In this document: one piece after another, positions 26,420 to 35,174 of the stretch
How the letters are laid out: each line of letters starts with the position of its first letter
Position numbering within the stretch: the stretch's first letter is position 1
From: Paractinoplanes lichenicola
GTDB taxonomy: Bacteria; Actinomycetota; Actinomycetes; Mycobacteriales; Micromonosporaceae
Direction of reading: 5' to 3'
Assembly: GCF_016785085.1 (NCBI RefSeq)
Contig: NZ_JAENHO010000006.1
Coordinates: forward strand, 186,001 to 250,000
Length of the DNA: 64,000 nucleotides
Position numbers and translations under genes: made by a program
Notes under the pieces: model-generated
Database searches by the model: none
What the model saw: the letters and a program-made list of their open reading frames with translations, nothing else
Told to the model about the DNA's origin: nothing

Positions 26420-28231
26420 CTAGCGGGTGTAGCTGTACTTCGCGGACAGCCGCGAGTTGCCGGCCCGGTCGTAGGCCCGCACCTGCACGGTGAACTTCGA
26501 CGGGACCGCCGTGGTGGCGAACGCGAAGGCCGTCGTGTTGGTGTGCTTCTGCGCCACCTTGCCGTTGAGCAGCAGCTCGTAGCGGTTGATGCCGTACGCG
26601 TCGGAGCCGGTGTAGCCGATGGTCACCTTGCCCTTGAGCTTCGAGCCGCTCTTGGGAGCCGAGGTGATCCGCACGGCCGGGGCCGTGTTGTCGATCGTGA
26701 TGGTGCTCGACACGATCTTGTTGTTGCCGGCCCGGTCGAAGATGCGCAGCTCGACCTTGGTCGGGCCCTTGTACGAGCTGAAGTTGTAGCTGATGCCGAA
26801 CGGGGCGTTGCGGCTGTACCCGACGAACTTGTTGTTCACCCAGAGCGTCGAGTTGCGGATGCCCGAGCGGTTGTCCTTGAGGCCCAGCGGGCTCACCGCG
26901 AAGGTGCCGCGCTTGACGGCGCCGTTGCCCGGGGTGATGCCGGTGGCGGTCGGCGCGACGGTGTCGGTCGGCACGTTCAGCGAGGCCGGGATGTCGAGCA
27001 GGCCGTAGTTGACGCCACCGTTGGTCAGCTTCCGCTTGGCGGCGCCGTTGTAGATGGCGTTGGCCAGCGACCAGCCGGTGTAGCCGGGGTTCCGCGACTT
27101 GATCAGGGCGGCCGCGCCGGCCACGATCGGCGACGAGAACGACGTGCCCTGGATGCCGGTGCTGTAGTTGCCGAACCGGTCCATGCTCAGCACGGTGCCG
27201 GGGGCGGCCACGTCGACCCACGAGTCGCCGGCCTTGTTGTACGACGAGAAGGCCGAGCGGGTGGTGGTGCCGGTCGTGCAGTCGGGGACGCTGCTGAACT
27301 GCGGGCAGCGGTTCGACGCGGCCACGGTGAGCACGTCGCCGTAGGCACCCGGGTACTGCTTCACGGTGTTGCCCGCGTTGCCCGCGGCCGCCACCACGAG
27401 GGCGCCGTTCATGTTCGCGTAGGCCACCGCGTCGGCCAGGACCTTGCTGGACTGCGGCGAGCCGAGCGACAGGTTCAGGATCCGCGCGCCCTTCTGGACG
27501 GCGTAGATGATGCCCTTGGCGACGTCGCTGTCATAGCCGCTGCCCGTCTCGTCGAGCACCTTGATCGGCATGATCTTGCAGGTCCAGCAGACGCCGGCCA
27601 TGCCCTTGCCGTTGTTGCCGCGCGCGGCGATCAGGGCGGAGACGGCGGTGCCGTGGCCCTCGTCGTCGGCCGGGTTCGAGTCGTTGTTGGCGAAGTCGTA
27701 GCCGGGCACGGACAGGCCGGCCATTTCGTAGCTGTTGGTGAAGCCGGTGTCGATGACGGCGACGATGACGGGGGTGGACCCACCGGTCGTCGTGTCCCAC
27801 GCGGCGGGCGCCTTGACCGTGTACATCTCGTTCTGCTTCGAGAAGGACGGGTCGTTCGGCACGATGAACGCCTTGGTCCGCACGTCCTTCTCGACGTAGG
27901 CCACGTTCGGGTCGCTGCGCAGCGCCGAGATCATCGTCGCGCTGCGGCCCGAGGGCACCGAGACGTGGGCCGCGTTGATGGCGGACAGGGCCGAGGTGGC
28001 CGTGGTGTCGCCGGTGGTGACGCGGGCGCCCGCGGCGGACATCGTCCGGCTGGCGGCGCTGCGGTCAGCACCGACCTTGTAACCGACGACGAGGCGGTCG
28101 GTCGTCGCGGCCGCGGCGGCCGGGAGCTTCTTGTTGTCGGCAGCGAGTGCCCAGGTGGTCACGCTCGTCATCGAGACGACGACGGCGGTGGAGATGAGAC
28201 CGACGGTGACACGTCGTTTGGTGAGCTTCAT
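26420..28231 (-). CDS. Secreted subtilisin-like serine protease (S8) with I9-type propeptide
   Basis: About 603 residues. Signal peptide (to about 31), an inhibitor-I9-like propeptide (RLVVGYKVGADRSAAS to VAYVEKDV, about 46-116), then a catalytic domain with D161, H193, N285 and S364 (GTSFSSPIVAG). Paired cysteines occur in GVCWTCK. Two Ig-like C-terminal domains resemble those of the paralogue downstream. The ATG at 28231 has a strong GGGGGAGG site; the longer open frame is not coding. Ends at the rho-independent terminator. Target unknown. Confidence 0.9.
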   Translation of the reverse strand: MKLTKRRVTVGLISTAVVVSMTSVTTWALAADNKKLPAAAAATTDRLVVGYKVGADRSAASRTMSAAGARVTTGDTTATSALSAINAAHVSVPSGRSATMISALRSDPNVAYVEKDVRTKAFIVPNDPSFSKQNEMYTVKAPAAWDTTTGGSTPVIVAVIDTGFTNSYEMAGLSVPGYDFANNDSNPADDEGHGTAVSALIAARGNNGKGMAGVCWTCKIMPIKVLDETGSGYDSDVAKGIIYAVQKGARILNLSLGSPQSSKVLADAVAYANMNGALVVAAAGNAGNTVKQYPGAYGDVLTVAASNRCPQFSSVPDCTTGTTTRSAFSSYNKAGDSWVDVAAPGTVLSMDRFGNYSTGIQGTSFSSPIVAGAAALIKSRNPGYTGWSLANAIYNGAAKRKLTNGGVNYGLLDIPASLNVPTDTVAPTATGITPGNGAVKRGTFAVSPLGLKDNRSGIRNSTLWVNNKFVGYSRNAPFGISYNFSSYKGPTKVELRIFDRAGNNKIVSSTITIDNTAPAVRITSAPKSGSKLKGKVTIGYTGSDAYGINRYELLLNGKVAQKHTNTTAFAFATTAVPSKFTVQVRAYDRAGNSRLSAKYSYTR

Positions 28232-28327
28232 TGAAGCGTTTGCCTCCCCCGTTGATTCGCGGCGGTCAGCGTACGGGCGAATCAACGGAAAGCAATGACC
28301 GGTTTCACATTGCGAGATCGGCAGACA

Positions 28328-28356
28328 TTGAGCTGCTGATCTCGCTCGCCTACTGT
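28328..28356 (+). promoter_or_regulatory. Leaderless promoter of the LCP gene
   Basis: TTGAGC (28328-28333), a 17-base spacer and TACTGT (28351-28356). The expected start, seven bases on, is the A of the ATG at 28363. Confidence 0.6.
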
Positions 28357-28362
28357 TCCGGC

Positions 28363-29427
28363 ATGCGGAACAAGAGGGCAGGACTGTGGATCGGCGGGGC
28401 ATTGGCCGTCGCGCTGCTGGCCGGCGGGGGTATCGCGTGGGCCGTCCGCTCGGGGCCGGACAAACCTACGGCAGCTCCGAGCGCCCCGACCACCACGCCG
28501 CCGCCCGCGCCCACGAGCCCGGCGCCCTCACCCGGGGCCGACATCACCGGGCCGCTCGACCTCGTGCTCATCGGCGTCGACACCCGGGTCTCGATCCCCA
28601 CCTGGGAACCGCACGCCGACGCCATCATGCTGCTGCACGTCGAGCCGGGCCTCGGCGCCGCCTATCTCTACTCGATCCCGCGCGACACCCGGGTCGCGGT
28701 GCCCGGCCACGGCACCCGCAAGGTCACCGAGGCCATGAGCCTCGGCTCCCGGGTCGCGGGCAGCAAGGTGCCCGACGTCGAGAAGGGCTACGAGCTGCTG
28801 ACCCGGACGCTCAGCGGCTACACCGGCATCAAGCAGTTCCAGGCGGGCGCGATCCTCAACTTCGGCGGCCTGGCCCGGCTGACCGACCAGCTCGGCGGGG
28901 TCGACCTGGTGATCGATCAGAAGGTCGCGTCACGGCACCGCAAACCGGACGGATCGCTGCGGCCGCTCTCCGGCGGCGAATACACCGGGCCGCAGGCCGT
29001 CTATCAGCCGGGCCGGCGCCATCTCGTCGGCTGGCAGGCGACCGACTACGCGCGGCAGCGCTACGGCCTGCCCGACGGCGACTACGACCGCCAGCGGCAT
29101 CAGCGCCAGCTCGTCGCGGCCCTGCTGACCAAGGCGATGGGCCAGGGGCTGCCCACCCAGTCGGAAAAGGTGGACCAACTGGTCGCGGCGCTCGGCGACA
29201 CCTTTGTCTACTTGGGTGGGCGCAAACCGGTCGAATACGCGTACGCGCTGCGCGACCTGTCGCCGTCGAAGATCACCCGGGTCAGCCTGCCGGGGCGCGG
29301 GGTCGGCCGGGGCAGCGGCTATCTCGGCGAGCAGCTCACCGAGGAGGGCCGCGGCTTCGTCAGGGCCGTCGCGCAGGGCAAAGCGGGCGCTTACCTGAAG
29401 AGTCACCCCAAGCTTGTAGATAAATAG
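28363..29427 (+). CDS. LytR-CpsA-Psr (LCP) family protein
   Basis: Membrane-anchored enzyme that attaches glycopolymers (teichoic acids, arabinogalactan or capsule) to peptidoglycan. One N-terminal helix (about 8-26), a Pro/Thr-rich linker, then the LCP domain: DLVLIGVDTR, ADAIMLLHVEPG, IPRDTRVAVPGHGTRKVTEA, GGVDLVIDQ and YARQRYGLPDGDYDRQRHQ, which include the conserved Asp and Arg residues that bind the polyprenyl pyrophosphate head group. About 354 residues. The ATG at 28363 appears to be the first transcribed base. Confidence 0.9.
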   Translation: MRNKRAGLWIGGALAVALLAGGGIAWAVRSGPDKPTAAPSAPTTTPPPAPTSPAPSPGADITGPLDLVLIGVDTRVSIPTWEPHADAIMLLHVEPGLGAAYLYSIPRDTRVAVPGHGTRKVTEAMSLGSRVAGSKVPDVEKGYELLTRTLSGYTGIKQFQAGAILNFGGLARLTDQLGGVDLVIDQKVASRHRKPDGSLRPLSGGEYTGPQAVYQPGRRHLVGWQATDYARQRYGLPDGDYDRQRHQRQLVAALLTKAMGQGLPTQSEKVDQLVAALGDTFVYLGGRKPVEYAYALRDLSPSKITRVSLPGRGVGRGSGYLGEQLTEEGRGFVRAVAQGKAGAYLKSHPKLVDK

Positions 29428-29437
29428 GTATGGGGAG

Positions 29438-30862
29438 TCAGGGCTTGGCCGGCTTCTCCTCGCTGAACAACCAGGACTTGAAGAGGTCGTCGAGCTGCTT
29501 GCCCGAGATCTCCTCGGCCATCGCGATCAGGTCGTCGGTGTTGGCGTTGCCGTCCTTGTGCTCGCTCGTCCACCGCTTGAGCAGCTGGTCGAAGGCCGGG
29601 TCACCGATCGCCTTGCGCAGCGCGAAGACAGTCATGCCGCCGCGCTGATAGACGGCCTGGCCGAAGATGCGGCTTGCCCCGGGGTTGCCGGCCTGGCCGG
29701 GCTGGTTCCACGGGTACGAGTTGTAGACGTTGTCGAAGTTCGCCTGCACGCTGTCGCCGCCCGAGTGCTCGTCCCACAGCCACTCCGCGTACGTGGCGAA
29801 GCCCTCGTTGAGCCAGATGTCCTGCCACTTCTCGAGGGCCACGCTGTCGCCGAACCACTGGTGGGCCAGCTCGTGGGCGATCACGCCCTCGTTGGCGCCG
29901 CCGGTGAAGAACGCGGGACCGTAGACCGGGCGGCTCTGCGTCTCGAGCGCGTACCCGATGCGCCGGTCGTCCACCGCGACACCGCCGTTCGCGTCGAACG
30001 GGTACGGCCCGAACTTGGTGGCCAGGAAGTCGGTGATCTCGGCCGTCTTGGCCAGTGACCGCGCGGCCGGGCCGTCGGCGGGCAGCGCCTCGGCGACCGC
30101 GATGACCATCGGCTTGCCGTTGTGCTCGGTGGTGGTGACGCGATACTGCCCGATCACGACCATCGCCAGATAGCTGGCCATCGGCGCGCTCTGCGACCAC
30201 GACCAGGTCGTCCAGCCGTCGCTGGTGCGCTGCGGGCCGGGCACCCCGTTGCTGATCGCCTCGACGCCCGCGGGCACGGTCATCTCGAGCTTGAAGGTGG
30301 CCTTGTCGAGCGGGTGGTCGTTGACCGGGAACCACGTGCTGGCCGACTCGGGCTGGCCCAGCGCGATCGCGCCCTGCGGGCTCTCCAGCCAGCCGCCCTG
30401 GCCGAGCACCGCGTCGCCGAGCTGCGCGGGCTTGCCGCCGTACTCGATGACAGTGGTGAACGCCCGCCCGTTCGGGATGCCGGCGGCCGGGGTGACGGTC
30501 AGCTCGGCGCCCGAGGCCGACGAGCCCGCCCGTACGCCGTCGACCGTCACGTTCTTGGCGGCCAGCTTGGACAGATCGAGGTTGAACCGGGACAGGTCCT
30601 GCGTCGCGGTGGCGGTGATCGTCGCCGTGCCGGTGAGCTGATCGGTCCGCGGGTCGTAGCGGACCTTGAGGTCGTAGCCGGCCACGTCGTAGCCGCCGTT
30701 GCCGTACTTCGGGAAATACGGATCGCCGATGCCCTCCGCGCCGGGGGCGAACACCGGCGCGGAGGACGGGGCCGACGACGGTGCGGGCGCCGGTTCCGCG
30801 TCGGCCGTACAGCCGGCGATCAACGCGACACTCAGAACCCCGGCAACACCCGCACGTCTCAT
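29438..30862 (-). CDS. M1 family zinc metallopeptidase, lipoprotein
   Basis: Aminopeptidase-N-like gluzincin displayed outside the membrane. A lipobox ALIAGC puts the lipid-modified Cys at residue 18, followed by a Pro/Ser linker. The catalytic motif HELAHQWFGDSV with downstream NEGFATYAEW gives HExxH-x18-E. The N-terminal beta domain (YDLKVRYDPRTDQLTGTATI) is the usual M1 saddle. 474 residues, shorter than aminopeptidase N because the ERAP-like C-terminal domain is absent, as in many actinobacterial homologues. Convergent with the LCP gene. Confidence 0.92.
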   Translation of the reverse strand: MRRAGVAGVLSVALIAGCTADAEPAPAPSSAPSSAPVFAPGAEGIGDPYFPKYGNGGYDVAGYDLKVRYDPRTDQLTGTATITATATQDLSRFNLDLSKLAAKNVTVDGVRAGSSASGAELTVTPAAGIPNGRAFTTVIEYGGKPAQLGDAVLGQGGWLESPQGAIALGQPESASTWFPVNDHPLDKATFKLEMTVPAGVEAISNGVPGPQRTSDGWTTWSWSQSAPMASYLAMVVIGQYRVTTTEHNGKPMVIAVAEALPADGPAARSLAKTAEITDFLATKFGPYPFDANGGVAVDDRRIGYALETQSRPVYGPAFFTGGANEGVIAHELAHQWFGDSVALEKWQDIWLNEGFATYAEWLWDEHSGGDSVQANFDNVYNSYPWNQPGQAGNPGASRIFGQAVYQRGGMTVFALRKAIGDPAFDQLLKRWTSEHKDGNANTDDLIAMAEEISGKQLDDLFKSWLFSEEKPAKP

Positions 30863-30890
30863 AGGCGCGAGGTTAGCGCCGTCCCGCGAA

Positions 30891-30907
30891 AGGCCCGGGA
30901 AAGGCCT
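30891..30907 (-). terminator. Short hairpin between guaB3 and the M1 peptidase gene
   Basis: AGGCC (30891-30895) pairs with GGCCT (30903-30907) just past the guaB3 stop, with TTTC following on the minus strand. Weak. Confidence 0.3.
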
Positions 30908-32024
30908 ACTTGTCGAGGACGAGCGCGACCTTCTGGAACTCCTTGACGTCGCGGTAGCCGCACTTGGCCATCGCGCGCCGCAGCCCGCCGAAGAGGTTGA
31001 GCTGGCCGTCGGGCCGGTTGGCCGGGCCGTAGAGCAGCTCCTCGAGGGTGCCGTCGGGCTCGCCCGCGATGCAGAACCCGCCGCGTGGCAGCTGCGGGTG
31101 GCTGGCCGACGAGTGCCACCAGGCGCCGCCGGCCGGGGCGCCCTCGGCCAGCGAGAGCGGCTCGCCGAGCATCACCGCGTCGGCGCCGCAGCCGATCGCC
31201 TTGGCGATGTCGCCCGACGTCGAGATGCCACCGTCGGCGATCAGGTGCACGTAGCGGCCGCCGGTCTCGTCGAGGTAGTCACGGCGGGCGGCCGCGGCGT
31301 CGGCGATCGCAGTAGCCATCGGCACCCGGATGCCGAGCACGGTGTCGGTGGTCGACCACTCGTCCGCCCCGACGCCGACGATCACACCGGCCGCGCCCGT
31401 ACGCATCAGGTGCAGCGCGGTCTTGTAGTCGGTGCAGCCGCCGACGATGACCGGCAGGTCGAGGTCGGCGATGAACTCCTTGAGGTTGAGCGGCTCGTCC
31501 GTCGTGGACACGTGCTCGGCGCTGACCAGGGTGCCCTGGATGACGAGCAGGTCGACGCCGGCGTCGAGGACCACCGGGGCGAGCGCCAGCGTGTGCTGCG
31601 GCGACACCCGGACGGCGACGGTGATGCCGCCCTCGCGCATCGTGCGCACGCGCTCGGCGATCAGCTCCGGCTTGATCGGCTCGGAGTAGACCTCCTGCAG
31701 GCGCCGGGTGGCGTCGGCGTCCTCGTCGAGCGAGGCCAGCTCCTCCAGGATCTTGGTCGGGTCCTCGTACCGCGTCCACAGGCCCTCGGCGTTGAGCACC
31801 CCCAGGCCGCCGAGGCGGCCCAGGGCGATCGCGGACTCCGGGCTCATGGTCGCGTCGGACGGGTGCGCGACGCAGGGGATCTTGAAGGGGTAGGCGTCGA
31901 CGCGCCACTCGGTGGACACGTCGTCCACGTCGCGGGTGCGGCGGCTCGGGACGATGGCGATGTCGTCCAGGTGGTATCCGCGCTGAGCGGTCTTGCCCAG
32001 ACCGATCTCCACGACGTCACGCAT
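30906..32024 (-). CDS. guaB3: GuaB3 family IMP dehydrogenase-related protein
   Basis: 372-residue TIM-barrel protein of the IMPDH/GMP reductase superfamily without CBS domains. The start RDVVEIGLGKTAQRGYHLDDIAIVPSRRTRD is characteristic of actinobacterial GuaB3. LIADGGISTSGDIAKAIGCGADAVMLGEP is the phosphate-binding region. Published work on this family reports GMP-reductase-like activity in some members, so the precise reaction here is open. It is 18 bases downstream of guaB on the same strand. Confidence 0.92.
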   Translation of the reverse strand: MRDVVEIGLGKTAQRGYHLDDIAIVPSRRTRDVDDVSTEWRVDAYPFKIPCVAHPSDATMSPESAIALGRLGGLGVLNAEGLWTRYEDPTKILEELASLDEDADATRRLQEVYSEPIKPELIAERVRTMREGGITVAVRVSPQHTLALAPVVLDAGVDLLVIQGTLVSAEHVSTTDEPLNLKEFIADLDLPVIVGGCTDYKTALHLMRTGAAGVIVGVGADEWSTTDTVLGIRVPMATAIADAAAARRDYLDETGGRYVHLIADGGISTSGDIAKAIGCGADAVMLGEPLSLAEGAPAGGAWWHSSASHPQLPRGGFCIAGEPDGTLEELLYGPANRPDGQLNLFGGLRRAMAKCGYRDVKEFQKVALVLDK

Positions 32025-32042
32025 GTCGGTTCCTTATTTGTC

Positions 32043-33530
32043 TTAGCGGGAGTGGTAGTTCGGAGCCTCGACGGTCATCTGGATGTCGTGCGGGTGGCTT
32101 TCCTTGAGGCCCGCCGCCGTAATCCTGATGAGCTGCCCACGCTGCTGCAAGTCGGGAATCGTCTCGGCCCCGGCGTAACCCATCGCCAGCCGGACACCGC
32201 CGACGAGCTGGGCCACCACCCGGGAGAGCGGGCCGCGGTAGGGAACCTGGCCCTCGACGCCCTCGGGCACGAGCTTCTCCTCCGGCACATCATGCTGGAA
32301 GTAGCGGTCCTTGGAGTAGGACTTGGCCTGACCGCGCGACTGCATGGCGCCGAGCGAGCCCATCCCCCGGTACGACTTGTACTGCTTGCCGTTCACGAAG
32401 ATCAGGTCGCCGGGGCTCTCCTCCGAGCCGGCCAGCAGGCCGCCCAGCATGACGGTCTCGGCGCCGGCCACGATCGCCTTGGCGATGTCGCCGCTGTACT
32501 GGATGCCGCCGTCGGCGATCACCGGGACGCCGAACGGCGCGCACGCGCGCTGGGCCTCCATCACGGCGGTGATCTGCGGGACGCCGACCCCGGCCACGAT
32601 GCGGGTCGTGCAGATGGCGCCGGGACCGACGCCGACCTTGACCGCGTCGGCACCGGCCTCGGCCATCGCCTTGGCCCCCGCGTACGTCGCGACGTTGCCG
32701 CCCACGATGTCGGTGGTGGTGTCGCGCTTGAGCCGGGCGATCATGTCGAGCACCTGGCGCTGGTGGCCGTGCGAGGTGTCCACGATGATCACGTCGACCC
32801 CGGCGTCGATCAGGCCGCGGGCCCGCTTGTAGGACTCGTCGCCGACGCCCACCGCGGCGGCGACCCGCAGGCGGCCCTGCCCGTCCTTCGTCGCGTTGGG
32901 ATACTGCTCGCTCTTCGTGAAGTCCTTGACCGTGATCAGGCCGCGCAGCTTGCCGCTGTCGTCGATCAGCGGCAGCTTCTCGATCTTGTGCTGCTGGAGC
33001 AGGCCGAGCGCCTGGTCCTTGCTCACCCCGACCGGGGCGGTGATCAGCGGCATCTTCGTCATGACGTCGCGCACCTTGGCGTTCTCGTCGGTGACGAAGC
33101 GCATGTCGCGGTTGGTCACGATGCCGACCAGGGTGCCGTCGGCGTCGGTGACCGGCACGCCCGAGATGCGATAGCGGCCGCAGAGCTGGTCGACCTCGCG
33201 CAGCGTGTCGTCGGGGCTGCAGGTGACCGGATTGGTGATCATGCCCGACTCGGACCGCTTGACCAGGTCGACCTGGGCCGCCTGGTCCTCGGCGGACAGG
33301 TTGCGGTGGAGCACGCCGATGCCGCCCTCGCGGGCCATGGCGATCGCCATGCGGGCCTCGGTGACGGTGTCCATCGCGGCCGACAGCAGCGGGATCGTCA
33401 GGTCGATGTTGCGGGTGAGCCGTGTGTTCGTGTTGACCCGGCTCGGCACGATGTCCGATTCGCCGGGCTGGAGGAGCACGTCGTCGAAGGTCAGACCGAG
33501 CGGAACCGTACGGGCCGAGTCAGTTTCCAC
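32043..33530 (-). CDS. guaB: Inosine-5'-monophosphate dehydrogenase
   Basis: NAD-dependent oxidation of IMP to XMP, the committed step to guanine nucleotides. The TIM barrel is interrupted by two CBS domains (about 95-215, with NPVTCSPDDTLREVDQL and MTKMPLITAPVGVSKDQAL). The catalytic loop is GPGAICTTRIVAGVGVP, with the flap Arg in QKY/AMQSRGQAKSYSKDRYF. 495 residues. The ATG at 33530 is preceded by GGGATGCTCC. Followed by guaB3; guaA lies about 7 kb away in the same orientation. Confidence 0.97.
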   Translation of the reverse strand: METDSARTVPLGLTFDDVLLQPGESDIVPSRVNTNTRLTRNIDLTIPLLSAAMDTVTEARMAIAMAREGGIGVLHRNLSAEDQAAQVDLVKRSESGMITNPVTCSPDDTLREVDQLCGRYRISGVPVTDADGTLVGIVTNRDMRFVTDENAKVRDVMTKMPLITAPVGVSKDQALGLLQQHKIEKLPLIDDSGKLRGLITVKDFTKSEQYPNATKDGQGRLRVAAAVGVGDESYKRARGLIDAGVDVIIVDTSHGHQRQVLDMIARLKRDTTTDIVGGNVATYAGAKAMAEAGADAVKVGVGPGAICTTRIVAGVGVPQITAVMEAQRACAPFGVPVIADGGIQYSGDIAKAIVAGAETVMLGGLLAGSEESPGDLIFVNGKQYKSYRGMGSLGAMQSRGQAKSYSKDRYFQHDVPEEKLVPEGVEGQVPYRGPLSRVVAQLVGGVRLAMGYAGAETIPDLQQRGQLIRITAAGLKESHPHDIQMTVEAPNYHSR

Positions 33531-33652
33531 GGAGCATCCCTAAAAGCCGGAAGACGGATAGTTCATCGTACCCATCCGTTCTCGGCGACCTCGCGGGACG
33601 GACAGGACGTGCGGGCCAGCACACATCCGCCCGGGGTGAGTACGGTAAGGGG

Positions 33653-34054
33653 GTGCAAGAAGAGCCGATCGACCCGTTCAACGGCGACCCCGCCGACCCG
33701 GCCGCCGGTCTCGACGACGTCAGCGACGACGCCGAGTCCGAGCCGCTGACCGACGCCGAACGGCAGGACGTCCTCGAGGATCTCTCCGACCTGGAGATCT
33801 ATCAGGCGCTCCTGAGCCCGACCGGCATCCGCGGCCTGGTCATCGAGTGTGAGGACTGCCACGAACCGCACTACTTCGACTGGGATCTGCTCCGCGGCAA
33901 CCTGCGGCATCTGCTGAGCAGCGGGCGCCCCCGGGTGCACGAGCCGGCCTACGACCCGGATCCCGACCACTACGTCACGTGGGAGTACGCGCGCGGTTAC
34001 GCCGACGGCGTCCACGACACGCTGACCGAGGGCAACGAGGACGAAAAGGAATAG
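33653..34054 (+). CDS. DUF5319 family protein
   Basis: 133 residues, strongly acidic, with an N-terminal Asp/Pro-rich segment and a conserved core containing LVIECEDCHEPHYFDWDLLRGNLRHLL, where the Cys-x2-Cys-His cluster could bind metal. Widespread actinobacterial family of unknown function. Divergent from guaB; its stop codon lies inside the terminator stem that it shares with bldM. Confidence 0.8.
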   Translation: MQEEPIDPFNGDPADPAAGLDDVSDDAESEPLTDAERQDVLEDLSDLEIYQALLSPTGIRGLVIECEDCHEPHYFDWDLLRGNLRHLLSSGRPRVHEPAYDPDPDHYVTWEYARGYADGVHDTLTEGNEDEKE

Positions 34055-34078
34055 GCCGGGAGTCGCCCCCCGGCCTAT
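34051..34078. terminator. Bidirectional terminator between DUF5319 and bldM
   Basis: ATAGGCCGGG (34051-34060) and CCCGGCCTAT (34069-34078) form a perfect 10-bp stem with an eight-base loop between convergent genes. The TAG stop of the DUF5319 gene is within the left arm. Confidence 0.8.
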
Positions 34079-34091
34079 CAATAGCGAATTA

Positions 34092-34943
34092 CTAAGCCAC
34101 TAGCCCGGCTCGGAAGCCGGCTGCGACCGCGTGGGCGCGGTCCCGGGCGCCGAGCTTCCGGAAGAGCCGCCGGGCGTGGGTCTTGACGGTGTCCTCCGAG
34201 ACGAAGAGCTCACGGCCGATCTCGGCGTTGCTCTTGCCGTCGGCCATCCCCCGCAGCACCTGCAGTTCGCGCTCGGTGAGCGTGAGCCGCCGGCCCGCGG
34301 GCGCCGGGTCGGCCACCCCGACCTGGGTCTCGTTCCCGGGCCAGGCCACCATCGGCCGGCCGGTGGCCGGGTCGATCGGGGCGTCGCCGCGCTGCGACGG
34401 CACCATCGGCGCGTTGGGACCGAGCACGGCCGGCACGGCCGCCGCGTTCGGCGCCCCCACCGCCAGGCCGTTCTGATACGCGGCCCGGGCCGCGGTCGAG
34501 TTGTTGTTGCGGGCCCCGCCGGCGACGGCCGCCGGCTGGGCGTTCGCCCCGTTGATCGGCATGCCCTGCGGGCGCACCGGGAGCAGCAGCAGGAGCAGCG
34601 CCTTGGCCACGACGCTGACCAGGTCGTGCTCGACGCCGCGGATGACACCGCGGGCACCGGCGGCGACGGCCGCCGCGGCGACCCGGGGGTCTTCGGCGCC
34701 GAACAGCACCACCTGCGCCTGCGGCGCACGGGCAAGGACGCGCCGGGTGAAGCCGACGCTGTCGGGACGGGTCACGGCGGTGTCAGCCAGGACCACTTCA
34801 GCCGGCCGTTCAGCCAGGCGGATCATGGCCTCGGTCTCGCTGACCGCGGTCCTTACGACGCCGGTCATGCCGAGCCGGGCCGCGGTGGACGCGACGGTCT
34901 GGGCCGCCAGCGGGGTACGGACGCACACGAGGACGGTACGCAC
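34092..34943 (-). CDS. bldM: BldM-type atypical response regulator
   Basis: Orphan LuxR-type regulator. The C-terminal DNA-binding domain (LTERELQVLRGMADGKSNA, EIGRELFVSEDTVKTHARRL, DRAHAVAAGFRAGLV) closely matches my recollection of Streptomyces BldM, which drives aerial growth and sporulation genes alone or with WhiI. The receiver is degenerate: V8-R9 replace the acidic pair, the conserved Thr and Lys are absent, although D54 remains, so control by phosphorylation is unlikely. A linker of about 90 Ala/Asn/Pro-rich residues (126-216) separates the domains and is much longer than in Streptomyces BldM. Divergent from the WhiD-type gene, the same pairing as in Streptomyces. Confidence 0.85.
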   Translation of the reverse strand: MRTVLVCVRTPLAAQTVASTAARLGMTGVVRTAVSETEAMIRLAERPAEVVLADTAVTRPDSVGFTRRVLARAPQAQVVLFGAEDPRVAAAAVAAGARGVIRGVEHDLVSVVAKALLLLLLPVRPQGMPINGANAQPAAVAGGARNNNSTAARAAYQNGLAVGAPNAAAVPAVLGPNAPMVPSQRGDAPIDPATGRPMVAWPGNETQVGVADPAPAGRRLTLTERELQVLRGMADGKSNAEIGRELFVSEDTVKTHARRLFRKLGARDRAHAVAAGFRAGLVA

Positions 34944-35021
34944 AGTGATCCTCCTTCTCTCTCAGAGGAGATCACGCGAGGGCCGCAGCATTACGCGCTT
35001 TAGATGGAAAAAATGGGAAAG

Positions 35022-35050
35022 ATCGGTATGACTTGCTGGACCGATGTCAT
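35022..35050. promoter_or_regulatory. Candidate operator dyad between bldM and whiD
   Basis: ATCGGT (35022-35027) and ACCGAT (35040-35045) form one inverted repeat. ATGAC (35028-35032) and GTCAT (35046-35050) form a second, interleaved one. Both lie in the 231-base divergent intergenic region, suggesting a two-site regulator target. No experimental basis. Confidence 0.4.
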
Positions 35051-35174
35051 GCGGCTTCAGAAGACATCGACATGTTGCGTGTGAGCCGGGGATCACCGGG
35101 GTAAGACCGCGGCAGGCCTGAGCAAGGGCCCTCGTGACGACACTCCGCGGTGCCGCGCGGGAGGAGGGTGTGAC

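Noticed and set aside
30906..32024. A second full IMP dehydrogenase
   Set aside because: It lacks CBS domains and has the GuaB3-specific N-terminus, so it is listed as guaB3 rather than a guaB duplicate.
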